Counted from the first letter of the stretch, positions 20,955 through 33,045 are shown. The stretch is DNA of 64,000 nucleotides from Shinisaurus crocodilurus (GCA_021292165.1 CM037877.1:207246715-207310714); one strand, 5' to 3'. Notes: generated from the sequence alone by a model not told the origin. Translations and numbers: made by a program.

Positions 20955-23900
20955 AAGAAAAAGTCTGGCAATTAGCACTTGGATTTCTATAGAGGGCATG
21001 AAGCAGATTTCTCTACCTTCTGTCTGGTTGTGAGAAAAATATCACCAGCTATGAAGTTTTCAAAACATTTTTGCACCATAGGTCTTGAGTAAACAGCATC
21101 CCCATATATGCAATATCATCCCAGCCATTTGCCTAAATTTGGTTGTGTTGATTTCACCTTTGCATGATTTCCTTTTTGATTTGACTATGTCTAGAATTAT
21201 ATTCATAATCTGTTAAATTCAGGTTATATAATATAAATAAAATTTTAGATTATTATGGTGAGAAATGATTTCTCTGATTATAGAATTTCTTATGAGAAAT
21301 GTATTCAGCTGCACAATGGCATCTTTTCTGAATCTACCAAAGCACTGCTTGTGTGCTATTATGTGTACAAAAGACTGGTGCATGTTGTTTTGGTTTAGTT
21401 ACACTGATGTTCAGATGATATGCATGCTCTGTTTCCATTACAGAAATCTGTGCCATCAAAAGTAATATCTCCTGTGGAACAGCCATTTTATTTGTTCTTT
21501 TTGATGACAGAATGGCAATGCTGAGGAATTAATTAGTTATTAATTATTATCCAAATACAATGTTTCTGAAGAGTCTTCAGTAAAATAATTGACTGCTAAG
21601 TTAAATTTAGTTCAGTAGTATGAAGAAGTGCACATACCTCATAGTAAGCCCAGAATCCAGATTGTCTTGTGTAAGGTCCTGCAGGCCCAGCCCCAGATGT
21701 GGGGGCACCAACGGCAGTATTGGATGGGTTGCTGAGGATGAAGGTGTGTCCATAAGTTGGGAATCCAACAATGAGCTTCTCAGCTGGGGCACCATTGTTC
21801 TTCCAATAGTTCATGGCATAGTCCTAAAAGTCAATGCTTGTGTTATCCCCTGTTTTCAGAGTGGAATATTGATTTCTGCAGTTTTCAAACCCTACATCAC
21901 TGCAGGCTTTGAAGCATCCCCATATAAACTTTCACCTTATACTTACAATGTTGAAATAGATGTTGCCACCAGTGTCAGCAGGACCTCTATACAGAGGGCT
22001 GTTCTCTCCCGTGTAACCCTCCCAAGAGCCATGGAAGTCATAGGTCATCACATGGAAATAGTCTAAATACCTGTGAGGTGATTAAACGTAGCTGTGTCAG
22101 ATACATCCTTTTTACAGCTATGAACACTATGTTGTATTTACTCTGCATGGCTAAGGCTTTTTGTCTTCCCCCTTTCTGTAAGCATAACCTCTCTAGAGCT
22201 TAGCTATTCTCTCCTATGCAGCAGTTCCACTAGCACATGTATCTTTTCTGACCTTATATGATAGCATTTGATATATTATTAGATTCGTAAAGACAGCTTC
22301 CTACTGTAAGCCAGAGGTGGACAACCTGTGATTCTTCAGAAGTTGTTGGAAAACCATTTCCATCATCCCTGACCATTGGCCATGCTAGAAGAGGCTGATG
22401 AAAGATGGAGTCCAACAATATCTGGAAGGTCACTGGTTCCCCACCCCTGCTGTAAGTCCTTCAGAGGGTCAGATTCCTCATCAAACTGAGATATTTGTGA
22501 CTTTGCTTGCTTATACACTGAACACTGGATCATTGGCATTTTTAGCCCACCTCTTTAGGTTTATCCTTCAGAATGAGGATCCATGGCAAAACCAATATGT
22601 CTGCACATTCTTAAGCTAATGAGAAAAGGAAACAGTATCTGTGCCTGCATCCTCTCCTGCGGCAGCCCTGTGCACTAGGATGGGTTGCAAGGCAAACTAA
22701 ACCCCTAAAATCAGCAATTACACTATTTAGAAAAGACCAGCACTGATGCTACTCCTGGTTCAGTGATTTCACCAATGAGATCCCCCAGCTTGGTTTTCAC
22801 ATTGTAGCACAGGTGGTGTACAGCTGACAAACACTATGGTACACATCATCAAATGAATTGATACTACATTAATACCCAGCATAATGGGACCTTTGCCGCC
22901 CATGCAAATAACAAAAGGCAGAAGATAAATTTAAAGGGGAGAGCCTGAAAACACTGTACGTACTTGCCAAGCTCAGGAATCTGGTATCCTGATTCAATAT
23001 TGGAAAGTCCAGCAGCAACAGCAGCGGTGACCATGAGCCTGGGTCTGTTCACTTTTTGGGCCTCCTGCTCAAAGGCTTCCAACATTTCCTACAAAATAGT
23101 GAGGTAAATGTTAATTATGGCAGAGCCCAGAACTCCTATTAATGTTATGTCTCAGGTTCAAGCAAACTGGTTCAACTGGCCCAGTATCCTTTACTGATGA
23201 TCTCTCTAGCAGCTGCAACCAAAAGAAAGGTGTCATGTTGAGGATATTCCTGCTTTCTTGGGAAACTTTTAAATCTTTTCTTTGAAGTATCTTTTATCAC
23301 TGCATAGTAGAATGAAATGTGAATGTTCCATGCTTTCTATTTCTGCCTGAATCTGCATTGATCTCCATTTATCATTATGCACATTGATCATGAATGAAGT
23401 TTTTATATACCGTAAGTACTATTCTCTTTGCTTCTCTCTTCAAAAGAGACAAAAAACTCCAAACAGCGCTCTTACCTAGGAGCACAATTCTAACCAAAAC
23501 CAATACATACAAAAGTGTAACATTTAGAGCTGTCACCTGATTATAGAAATCTTGGACAATAATTGATGTAAGTTTTAGTCAGCTCATTGATTAATAGGTC
23601 AATGAGCGGCACCATCCAATGTGGCTGCCCATAACCCTCCAAACTCAGAGGATTATGGGCATCCAGACGAGTGCAGGAGGAGTGCAGACTTTGGAGCAGC
23701 AGCCGGCACAGAAAGAACAGTGCCAGCTACACGGGTGGAGGGAGGGCACTCTGCGGTCAAAGTCCCACCTGTGGCCTTGGACCACTTTTCTGAGGTTGCA
23801 GCTGAGTCTCTAACTTTTTATATGGCTGGCCAGACAGTGTCCACCGGCCATAGGATTGCACCCTAAGCCTGTAAAAATTGCAGATGAATTAAAAAAAACA

Positions 23901-24535
23901 ATATTTCTGGGGGAAAGTGTGCATTCTCTTTTTCTTTTCTTTTTTTAGATTATATCACAGCAGGCACCTTCACAGAGCCTAACTATACATTGCTTTAAAT
24001 GTGGGCACTTGAAGTGATGGCAAGAATTTAAAAACAAAATTAAAACCAAGTGCAGAGTCCCTGATCTTGATTGAGACCACAGTGCATGGGGAGGGGAGGT
24101 TGAACCCTTCTATCACCCCCATGGTCCTGAAATAAAAGTGGCCCCCATGCCCCCCACATGACAAATAGTGAAAGCAGACCATTGGAACCGATGGGAGCTT
24201 CTTCTTCTTTTCCTTTAATTATTTGCTGTGCATTGGGGGGGGGGAATTTTCTCAGTATTGTGGCGGGTAGAGGGTTAAAACTCCCCTCCCCATGCACTGA
24301 GGTCCTGATCTGGATTGGGACCCCCACACATGGTTTTAATATTTAAAAAACCTAGACATTGCTTCAGAATAATTTAAAGTAATGTGTAGTTGCTGTATTT
24401 CAGGAAGCCTTTGGTTGACCAGCCACTATTTTATTGATATTCTGTTTTTAATGCTGTGTTTTATTCTTATTTCTTTTGTCTTTTTATTGTTCACTGCTCT
24501 GGAATCTGTGTAGATGTGCAGCAGTATATAAATAT

Positions 24536-24575
<40 letters not shown>

Positions 24576-27500
24576 AATAATAATGCCCTTAGAAGAGGCA
24601 TTCCTTCCTGTGTGAGACAGAAGGCAGAGTGCCTCTTCTAAAATGGTCCCCAGCCATAGTTTTTATAAGTACTTACATTAAAACTAATTAACAATATCCT
24701 AAAAAAGTGCTGCCCAGTTAATCAGGGACATCTTTTTAATTGATTAAAAAGTTTGATTTGTGTAACTTTAATTGACTAACAGTGCAATCCTATGCATGTT
24801 TACTCAGAAGTAAGTCCCATTGTGTTCAATGGGGCTTATTCCCAGGCTAGTGTGTATAGGATTGCAGTTTAAATGTGGTAGCCCAAGTAGCATTATCGCT
24901 GTGCAGCTGACGGCTGCAGCAGTGGGACACGGACACCATTGCTCATCTCCTCTGATGACAGCAGCTTTCTTCCCTGAGTTTAGGAGAAGAAACACAGAGA
25001 AAAATGGGTGCTGGCCTATCCATCCTGCCCTGTCTATCTCTGGGTGAGGTGGGGGGAATACGAGCAAAATGGTTGGTGGCTTTACCTTAACCAGGACAGT
25101 GAAAAGGGCCTTATCCTGAGCAGTGCTGCCTCTAGAGCCAGGGTACTCCCAGTCAAAGTCCAACCCATCAAACTCGTACTGGCGCAAAAACGTGATGACA
25201 GAGTTGATGAAGGTCTGGCGGGTCTCAGGAGTGGAAACCATTGCAGTAAATCTGAAAAGTGATCATAAACAGGGTAGAGTTAAAATAATTTTCTATGTGT
25301 ATGCATTCTTCTCAGTACTAACGGGATGAAATACTAGGGGAATGCTTAAAACTTACGGTGCAGTTCCAAAGTTCCAGCCTCCAATTGCCAGAAGAGTCTT
25401 CAGTTCTCCATTCCTATTATGGAAGAGATAACAGTAATGAATTATAGCCTATTTCTGGAAGAAGGACTCACAGTTCAGTGCCATCTTGCTCTCCATAGCT
25501 TATGTCTGCTTTCATAATCTTGAACCACTTTCCTATGACAGATGATCTATTAAGTAATCTAGAATGAACTGGTTTTCAGTATTGGTTTTTGAGGCCAATT
25601 GACAATCCATGTTAGCTAGCTAGTGTCCAAGCCACACATGCACTTGCTCCTTTGTTCTAACTATCGCCAGATGCAGCTAGGTTACAGATCTGAGTGTGTA
25701 ACATCCTTTTACAATTTTTTTTTAAAAAATGTATTCTCAGGCTACCTCATGTGTGTGGTGTGAAATTTTGCTTCTAATGTTTTAAAGATTAGTTGAAGGC
25801 AATAAACCGGTAAGATGTGTTACTTTCTCATTCTATGGAATAGATATTCAGATTCAACTAGCACAATAACACACGTAATATATAATACAGTGGAGTGGTC
25901 ATGGGAATTGGTCTTGAAATTCTATCCAAGGAATAAGACTGTTCCCATGTACTTTGCTGAGCAGAGCTTTGGCTGGAAGTTACTACAATCCAAAGAAAAT
26001 TTGGTCTATAACTTACCAAAATGTTAAAAGAAACAGAAGTGGGAAGGGGTAACCCTTATTCATGGATACTTACTGGTTTTTCAATCCATTGAAAGATTTA
26101 TAAAGAGTGACATCATTCCATTCAATGGTTGCAATCTCATTGTTTCTCATCCCAGCAAAGGCATAGATCAGGTGAGTACACAGGCAAGGGTCAATGTTGT
26201 CAGGCTTATAGCGCCCAAGGCCTGGTCGGTACTGGCCCCAGTTGGTGAAGTAACATGACAGCACATAGGCAGAACCTACCAAGAAAAATTGAAGAGGTTA
26301 TTATGAATCTTGAAGTAAAATTGGGCCAGGGTGGACAGTAGGGAGAAGAAGGGTGGGTATGTCTTTAATTTAGCTATAATAGAAACTGTGTATGCACGGC
26401 CCAGTCCGGTCTTAGTATACATTACACATTTTGCATGGAATTATAGTAGGCAGACAAGGGGAGTGATCCCTGTGAGGTTTGGGAGGAAGAGAAACTTTTT
26501 CCTTATAGATACAAATGTGCAGTTTGACCCACATCAGTATAATGTAACTTAGAGGCCACTAGAAAGAATGTACATAGAACAGAGGTGATCACAGAGAAAA
26601 GGAACAGAAGCCTGAGAGAGAATGCTTGAATTTATTTATTTTATTTATTTACATTTATTTATCGCACATCTGGCCAGCAAACTGGCCACCCTGAGCGATG
26701 TACACAAGATAAAATATATTTAAAACAGTATAAAATTTTAAAATCTTAGCCCACCCCATATTCCCGCCTGAACAGCCATGTTTTTTTTATTTTTTATTAA
26801 TTTACATCACTATAAGACATTACTACTTATATTCTGCAGTCCAGTGTCTTTTAGAAATGGTTGCTGAGCCTGGGGGGGGGGGGCAGCAGCCATGGATTCC
26901 GGTTACCATGTCCATATACATACCTTCTGTTTTGAGATAAGCCTTTCCCTCCTAGGATACTAGGATACTTTAATAAATTATCACATTTCATTTTAGAAAT
27001 GTGTTTGGCAGAAGCCAATGCTGAACAAGTGGAAGTTCTTCAAATGTTTCTCCCTCCCTCCTCCCTCCTTCAGCCCCTGAAAAAAAAAAAAATCTGCTTC
27101 GGAGGGTTCCCCAAGCCTCTAGAGCAGATTTTGAGCCTACAGAGTGGGACCTAGGCATGTATAGGATTGCACTGTAAGGGAAGATAACAATACCAATGCT
27201 ATTTGAATGGTCTCTTTTTCTAAAGCAGGGCCGAGACACACATGTTTTCAGAACTGAACTTCTTACCTATCTGTGCATTCAGCAGGAGCACCAAACCTAT
27301 AAGGAAAAAGGGAATTACCGTATATATGTGTACTTTGATGGGCTAATAATAATTATAATAGCGACACTGTTTATTGTCTTGTTCTTATAGTTAGAGCAGA
27401 CTGGCACACAAATCTTCTTTTGAAGGCCTTTGATGAAAGCCTTATTTTGACCCATTATATTATACAGTTCTTTTCAGATATGATTTTAAATAAAAGCATG

Positions 27501-28476
27501 TGAACTAATTGAATGGTCAAAGAAATCATAATTAGGATTTTAGGAGTATTTACTCGGTGGATTCTATTTGGAGAAGGAACAATTTATTTGGTTCTTCAGT
27601 GACTACCCCAAAAGTAGCCTTGGGCTTCATTGCTAAGAACTATACATGGATTTTTAAAAACTGAAAATCACGGGGGTGGGGGCGGTGTACAGAAGTCTTC
27701 AATGCAACTGAATACAAATCTGCAAGCTTTTCCATTTACCAAATATTTGCAGGATTCACCCATTCCAAAGATCCCAGACAGCAAATATTTTCTCAACGCA
27801 GCATGGAATGAAGGGAGACAAGTAAGATTACTAGTTTTATAAGTTGATATAGTGACTGAAATATTTCTCATACAACAGCAAGAATAAAATTCAGTGTCTA
27901 GTTTCTGGTAAAATCCCAGCAAATATAGTGACTAAGAACACAATCCTTTCTCCACTAGACAGAGTCTAGATGGGCATAGGAAATGTCGGAGTTCCAGCTC
28001 CGACCCCGATCTCAGAGTGCCCTCCCTCTGCCCTCGCAGCCGGCACAGAAAGAACCATGCCAGCTGCAGCTCCGAGGTCAGTTTTCTGACCTCGGAGCCG
28101 GAGGTTTGTGGGCGGGGCGGGGGGCGGGGAGGAGACAGGTGAGCAGGGGCAAAATCGGCCATCTAAGATGGAATCAGTTGTCTAAGTCTTTTGCAGGGTG
28201 GGAAAAGTGCGGAGGTGACCTTCGCCTCCACACTCCTTCTGCCCACCATTGGATGCCCATAATCCTCCGAGTTTGGAGGGTTACGAGCAGCCTTATTGGA
28301 TTGTGCTGCCCATTGTAACCAAGATTTTACACTCTTTCTTGTTTTGTAATCTATTCAGTTAACAAGAGTAAAGACTCCAGATTGCAGAATAAGCTTCCTG
28401 CACCAGGAAAGGAAATACATTCTATTTTATGAGTTTCATATTTGTACTTACCAGTAAGCAGGATCAACTTGGCCAT
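18035..28476 (-). CDS. CHIA: Acidic chitinase (CHIA-type), complete 11-exon gene
   Basis: Secreted GH18 endochitinase cleaving beta-1,4-linked N-acetylglucosamine in chitin. Coding exons (minus strand): 28452-28476, 27267-27296, 26074-26275, 25357-25413, 25086-25251, 22964-23088, 21947-22070, 21638-21823, 20101-20220, 19859-20000, 18035-18327; all introns GT-AG, total 1470 nt, 489 aa. Signal peptide 1-19 (MAKLILLTG... NAQIG). The GH18 barrel holds the catalytic motif D-G-L-D-F-D-W-E at residues 133-140, with acid/base Glu140 and Asp138 at the numbers known for human AMCase. After residue about 393 a Ser/Gly/Pro linker with tandem G-G-S-P-S-S-S units leads to a CBM14 chitin-binding domain with six Cys (443, 463, 473, 483, 485, 486), ending C-C-N-W-A. 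Human AMCase is 476 aa; the extra length is linker. No disruption seen. Confidence 0.96.
18404..19150. other. Intron 10 of the CHIA gene
   Basis: No exon or named repeat is supported here. Confidence 0.5.
19154..19335 (+). mobile_element. tRNA-derived SINE in intron 10
   Basis: Starts 'gactgtagctcagtagtagg' (A-box-like) and has a B-box-like 'ggtacagtctc' about 45 bp on, followed by an unrelated body and the 'cagtttcctatgttc' end seen in reptilian SINEs. Too diverged and too long to be a tRNA gene. Antisense to the host gene. Confidence 0.75.
20491..20956. mobile_element. Possible MITE followed by (CAA)n
   Basis: Starts CAGGGATGCAAAAA at 20491 and has CATCCCTA near 20910, a hAT-like terminal pair, but no target duplication is visible. 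A (CAA)n run occupies 20922-20955. Lies in intron 8 of the CHIA gene. Confidence 0.35.
22312..22449. mobile_element. Palindromic hAT MITE in CHIA intron 6
   Basis: Ends CAGAGGTGGACAACCTG and GGTTCCCCACCCCTG. Flanks CTGTAAGC and CTGTAAGT agree at 7 of 8 bases, as expected for an aged hAT target duplication. Confidence 0.7.
23600..23870. mobile_element. MITE-like repeat, family shared with 27930-28320 and 56230-56735
   Basis: Common blocks are 'ggattatgggcatcca', the reagent-like 'gccggcacagaaagaac', and an end near 'cataggattg'. GC-rich centre, no domain-bearing ORF. In CHIA intron 5. Confidence 0.55.
24040..24340. mobile_element. Palindromic element in CHIA intron 5
   Basis: The arms are inverted copies: 'cagtgcatggggaggggag' near 24080 against 'ctcccctccccatgcactg' near 24285. 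No ORF of note. Confidence 0.6.
24536..24584. repeat. (GAT)n/(AAT)n microsatellite
   Basis: Uninterrupted GAT repeats turning into AAT repeats, in CHIA intron 5. Confidence 0.9.
24783..24868. mobile_element. Palindromic MITE (family P2)
   Basis: 'gcaatcctatgcatgtttac' opposes 'agtgtgtataggattgcag', with 'aagtcccattg...caatggggctt' in the middle. Related copies near 1590-1650, 35710-35765, 44877-44970, 48880-49075, 54690-54775 and 56980-57060. Confidence 0.75.
26633..26783 (-). mobile_element. 3' end of an L2/CR1-like LINE
   Basis: Same 3' UTR as the LINE at 14211-14400, including 'ccaccccatattcccgcc' and 'tgaacagccatg'. Only the end is present. CHIA intron 2, sense orientation to the gene. 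Confidence 0.8.
27930..28320. mobile_element. MITE-like repeat in CHIA intron 1
   Basis: Ends 'cacaatcc' and 'ggattgtg'. Shares 'gatgcccataatcctcc' with 23600-23870 and 'ggattacgggcatcca' with 56230-56735. GC-rich centre with no supported protein. Confidence 0.55.
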
Positions 28477-28514
28477 CTTTGTCTCTGTACTGATCTAACA
28501 CAGTTTCTCTCTTT

Positions 28515-28522
28515 CTTTTATA
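28515..28522 (-). promoter_or_regulatory. TATA box of the complete CHIA gene
   Basis: TATAAAAG 39 bp upstream of the ATG, same octamer and spacing class as in the two sister genes. The tandem duplication that starts at 28553 lies only about 30 bp further upstream, so distal promoter sequence may differ from the sisters. Confidence 0.8.
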
Positions 28523-29216
28523 CCACATAGCTGCCCTTTTACCACCTTGAGACATTCATCTAAAATTAGCAGCACGCAAGTAATTCCAGTACAGGTACAG
28601 GACAATGGCACCATCAAACTTAAGCAAACATGGTTATCAGTACTTTTATTTTACCAGTGCAGTTAGATTCCTGGCAGAATAGATTACGTTAATAGATTAC
28701 AATCCAATAGTCCTTTTAATTAAGTGCGTACATATAGAAGTCAGGACTGTGTATTTGCTGTACTAATCCACATTTTGATAATACTTCTAGGTTGAGTACA
28801 AATACTTTGTGAGTGAAGGAAGAAATTAACAGAAGAGACACAGGCATATGGTATAAACTTGGGCCACATTTATTTAACAAAACATCAGCCATGTGGAAAT
28901 TGGAATCTGTTCGGGAATCTAAATTCTAAATGCAGGCAGCGAACCTGTTGGGATATTGGGTGAGACCACCCTGGCCCTGTTGAGTGGTGCTCAGGTGATT
29001 GCTGCTCCTCAGGACCCCAGCTGCTGTACAGATGTAGGGAGGCCTTCCTGTGTCACTGCCGCCCACAGCCACAAAACTCCAAGTGGGTGAGCCGGGTTGG
29101 CCTGAAAGGGGATCTGTATCATACTGCTGGATCCCACAGCCCTGAGCAGCAAGCCTCAGGCATCGCTTATACCTGTAAATATAGCCCCCGAAACCCTGCC
29201 CCACAGTCAGTGTAAA

Positions 29217-29468
29217 CAGGGCCGGTGCAAGGCAGTTTGGTGCCCTAGGCAAGACCAGATATTTAGCGCCCCCCCTTCGCACTTGAGCCCTCCCTCTCTC
29301 CTTCCAGCCCTATGCCCATTATGAAATAAATTTCCCTCCCTGGGAACTGCTGAGCCCCATAGAAAAACTTTGTGGACTTTGAGATTTTTCCTTTGTGTTC
29401 ACGCGGAAAGCAAAGAGGCAACATCAGCCCAGCTATGCCAGGAACTCCCAAGGGCCTTCTCCTACTCC

Positions 29469-29505
<37 letters not shown>

Positions 29506-30606
29506 TATATATGTAAAAGCCTGTCTCCTCCTGCGGGTAGCACAAGGGATATGAAAAAAAGGATGTGAGAGAGGTGTGGTGGCGCTACCTGTGAGGAATA
29601 GAGACAAAAGGGCGTCTTGCAGCCTGTCCTACCTCGCAGGGTGGAGGTGAAGAGACACCGGTTTGACTCATACACCTTCAGGGTTGCGGGGGGGGGATGC
29701 ATGTAGTAGAAACATAGCAAAGAGAGAGCCCGTGGATCATCTGGTTCAAATTTCTGCTTCCCCTCCTCTATCACTTTGTTGCAATATTTCTTTATCAGAA
29801 TAATGTATATTATCCTGTCTTTCCCTTTACCAGCCTAGTGCTCAAGGCAGACAACAAAGTACAGTATTCAAAGTACAGTCAAGCAAACATCAACAGCTCA
29901 GGGCACAATCCTAAACACGATGAGGCAGAAAAAAGCCCCACAACTCCCAGCATTCACCAGCCAGCATGGCTGGCTGTTGGAATGCTGGGAGTTGTGGGGC
30001 TTTTTTCTGCCTCAATGTGTGTAGGATTGTGCATGGCTGGCTGGGGAATGCTGGGAGTTGTAGGACTTCCCCCCCCTCCAAACACGCGTAGGATTGCATC
30101 CTAAAAGCATTTAAAACCAAAACACAGAAACAGCATGGTAAATAATTAAAACATTGAAGCCCCAGCTAGCTTAAAATACCTTTCCCTCCCTCCCTGGTTG
30201 CTGGAAATAACTGCTTTCAGGGGACCTTGAGCTGAGGAACCTGAGGCGCGAGCCAGAGGGAGGGAAGGCGAATGAGGTGTTTGCAGGTGCATCCTTCCCG
30301 CCGCCCACCAGCCTCCCATCATTGGCCTCCGCCAGCAGCAGCAGCTGCTTCTTCTGGTAACGGCGGTGAGGCTGTAACAGCAGCGAGGCTTGGAGACCGA
30401 GCCCTGAGGTAGAGGAGAGAGGGAGGGACGCGCTTCTTTCGCCTCCCCTTCCTCGCCACAGGACATGATTGGTAAAACAAACTTGGTAAAATATGCATTT
30501 TAGCCATTTTAGCGCTGTATTTTTTCCCCCAAGGCATTTCTGGCGCCCCCTTTAGCCCGGTGCCCTAAGCAGCCGCCTAGTTGGCCTAATGGTAGCACCG
30601 GCCCTG
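29217..30606. mobile_element. 1.39-kb non-autonomous hAT, present only in copy 1
   Basis: TIRs CAGGGCCGGTGCAAGG and GGTAGCACCGGCCCTG; TSD AGTGTAAA at 29209-29216 and 30607-30614. The pre-insertion site with one AGTGTAAA is preserved in copy 2 at 36209-36216. Internal (TA)n/(CA)n at 29467-29512 and a P1 palindrome at 29890-30060. No transposase. Confidence 0.93.
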
Positions 30607-30727
30607 AGTGTAAATTGCATACAGATGCATGCAATGGGGGGGACGTCATCTTGTCTCTTCCTCCCTGACCATGATCTCATCCCTGCACTGAGGCTGGCCC
30701 GGCACAGGGGAACATCTTTGTTATATA

Positions 30728-30977
30728 CAGTCATGCCTTGGATTGAGAGCATAATTTGTTCCGGAAACGTGCTTGTAATCCAAAACACTCTTATATCAAA
30801 ACGAAATCCCCCCAAAACAATTTGTACAGAGATTTTTAATTTAAGCTGTACTACAGTACTTGTATTGCAAGACGTTGCTTGTATATCAAGTAAAAAAAAT
30901 TTAAATAAATATTTAAAAATTTGCTTGTCTTGCAAAACGCTCTCAAACCAAGTTACTTGTAATCCAAGGTATTACTG
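30728..30977. mobile_element. Tc1/mariner-like MITE, present only in copy 1
   Basis: 250 bp, inverted ends 'cagtcatgccttggatt' and 'aatccaaggtattactg', TA on both sides. Copy 2 at about 36321-36332 lacks it and has a single TA. Confidence 0.88.
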
Positions 30978-31384
30978 TAACCTGTTTGTCCAGTGGCTTC
31001 AATTATTTGCCACTGCCATTCATCTAAAACTAGCTGTTGCCTGCGGCTTTGCTCGCGTGGATTTTAGGATTTGGTACAATTGTTTTTAAAAGAAATGTGA
31101 GTTTTTTGTCCAAACTGTACAAAATATAATTTACAGGTTGATGTCTTAATGTTAATAAGCAGTGTTTTATTGCAGACGTTAGTTGGGGCGTATTGGCTAC
31201 AAAACAAAGATAGTTGTTCAATTCATATGTGTCTATGAATCTTTTCGTGGTGTTATTAGAAACAGACAATGAGACAGACCAAAAATTAAAAAAATACTTA
31301 TTTGGCATCTGCAACCTACAAAAAAACCCTATTTCAGTACTTCTTTGTAAACTACATTAGTGGTTCTCCCTTCAGGTGCTAGGA

Positions 31385-32306
31385 CAGTGATGGCGAACCT
31401 TTTTGAGCCCGAGTGCCCAAACTGCAACACAAAACCAACTTATTTATTTCAAAGTGCCAACACTGCAATTAAACCTGAATAGCGAGGTTTTAGTTTTAGA
31501 AAAACAACTCATACAGTTGTCCGAACTAATTAACATCTTTTGTCTTTAAAGAAAAACACAATAACAGAGCTTTCAATGATACAAACAGTTTTTTTGTTGA
31601 AAAAAACATCAATTCAAAAAATTATCATAGTACTACATTGTACACACAGCCTGAAGGGAATTTATACAAACTTTTTAAATAATTAGGCACATGTATTTTT
31701 GGATAAGGGATTCTCAACTTGTAATATGATTATATGCCAGACTGAAATTGTATGGGGCAAGCTTTACTCCGGGTCCTTTCCCTGCTTCTACAGGTGTCGG
31801 ATTAGTAAAAGAAAAGTCAACCTGTACTAGGATGAGCAAGATAAAAAAAGAAAACTAAACGTGCTTAACACATTTTAAACACTTTATGTCTTGGACTGCA
31901 AACACTGCATTAGGTAAAAGTTTGCATTGGGCATGCTTTTGCACAATTAATGTGATTTTTGCTATTGCATGCATGCTGATAATTTGTCAAACCTTGGCTC
32001 ATACTCCGTTAGTTTGAGAGCAACACATGCAGCACTCAAGTCAACTGTTAGGGCTTTACATCCAAGCCATGCTCTGTGCATCATTCTTCAAAATCTTTTA
32101 AATGTGATAACAATGTAGAAAAGAATTCTGTAACAGGAATTCTAGAATAAAATCATTCTGTTCCACACTGTGAGAAAGAACAAGATCATTAGTGTTTTGC
32201 AGAAGGGGACAGTCTTTTCGCGATCTGGTGACCAATGGCTCGAGTGCCCACAGAGAGGTCCCTGCGTGCCAGCTGTGGCACCCGTGCCATAGGTTCGCCA
32301 TCACTG
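31385..32306. mobile_element. 0.92-kb hAT (OposCharlie-like termini) inside the Helitron
   Basis: TIRs CAGTGATGGCGAACCT and AGGTTCGCCATCACTG; TSD TGCTAGGA at 31377-31384 and 32307-32314. No transposase ORF. The termini resemble hAT families such as OposCharlie1; that name is from memory and not verified. Confidence 0.88.
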
Positions 32307-32314
32307 TGCTAGGA

Positions 32315-32860
32315 TGACCAGAGAGTTAGGTGAGCTTACTCTGGAACAGGCCACGTAAAACTGCCCATGTGAGAAGCAGTCTTCCCTTAGGTTAATCCAG
32401 TGCTTCTCAATTATTTTCTGTCATGCCCCCCCTAGGAAGAAGAAAACATTTCGCGCCCCCCGCGCGACTGTAAATAGTATCATTTGTCTATAAAATTGTT
32501 ATAAGTACACCTCTGCATAACACTGTATCCTTATTAACGTATAAGAGAATAAAAAAAGAAAGAAATGTGGATCAATTTACAACAAAGAATAGCTTTATTA
32601 ACTGTAGCAGAAAAGATTTAAAGGAGCACAGGATTTAAAGGAACACAATATTAAAAAAAACTTTTAACTGAGGTCAAACGAGCCCCCCTTTACGGAGCCT
32701 CACGCCCCCCCTGGGGGGCCCGCCCCACTATTTGAGAAGCACTGGGTTAATCCCTGCTACCTGCAAAGTCTGCCCCTGCGACTTGTTGATTGATGGTCAT
32801 GGCGAAACAAACCTTTAGGGGGAACTGAAGTCTTCTGAATTCAAACGGATATTCTGAAGG
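32315..32860 (-). pseudogene. Helitron Pif1-like helicase, C-terminal remnant split by a MITE
   Basis: Minus strand 32860-32753 encodes A-M-T-I-N then, after a one-base frameshift, S-Q-G-Q-T-L-Q-V-A-G-I-N, the motif VI region of Helitron helicases. After removing the MITE the frame continues L-R-E-D-C-F-S-H-G-Q-F-Y-V-A-C-S-R-V (32395-32320), the typical helicase C-terminus. Rep and the helicase N-terminus are missing. Dead copy. Confidence 0.8.
32398..32744. mobile_element. hAT MITE inside the helicase remnant
   Basis: 347 bp, ends CAGTGCTTCTCAA and TTGAGAAGCACTG; TSD GGTTAATC at 32390-32397 and 32745-32752. Confidence 0.9.
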
Positions 32861-32877
32861 CATAAGAGGTATTCATG

Positions 32878-33045
32878 GTATGAACACCGAGTCCCCCTGG
32901 CCAGAACCAGAAAACAAATTAGAAATTAGGAAAATGGAGCTTGAGGCAGAAAAGGAGGAAAGAGAGAGAGAGATGAAAATGAGAAAGCTTGAAGCAGAGA
33001 GAGAAAGAGATAGGGAGTTAATAAATTCTATTCGGGGGCAGTGAG
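32878..33045 (+). other. Glu/Arg-rich charged coding remnant
   Basis: One plus-strand frame reads repeated K-M-E-L-E-A-E-K-E-E-R-E-R-E-M-K type helix and stops at 33043. Such stretches occur in Gag or SCAN-type retroelement proteins. No start, no domain, so the origin is open. It lies between Helitron pieces. Confidence 0.35.

Larger units (their letters stand above)
28553..30988. repeat. Tandem duplication, copy 1
   Basis: Copy 1 starts 'cattcatctaaaattagc' and matches 34523-36336 in blocks: 28565-29030 with 34523-34990, 29030-29216 with 36030-36216, and 30607-30727 plus 30978-30988 with 36209-36336. The gaps are transposons found in only one copy. Net unit about 0.8 kb without insertions. 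Contains an AATAAA on the minus strand near 28870, and an open minus frame at 28926-29282 that is broken in copy 2. Confidence 0.85.
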
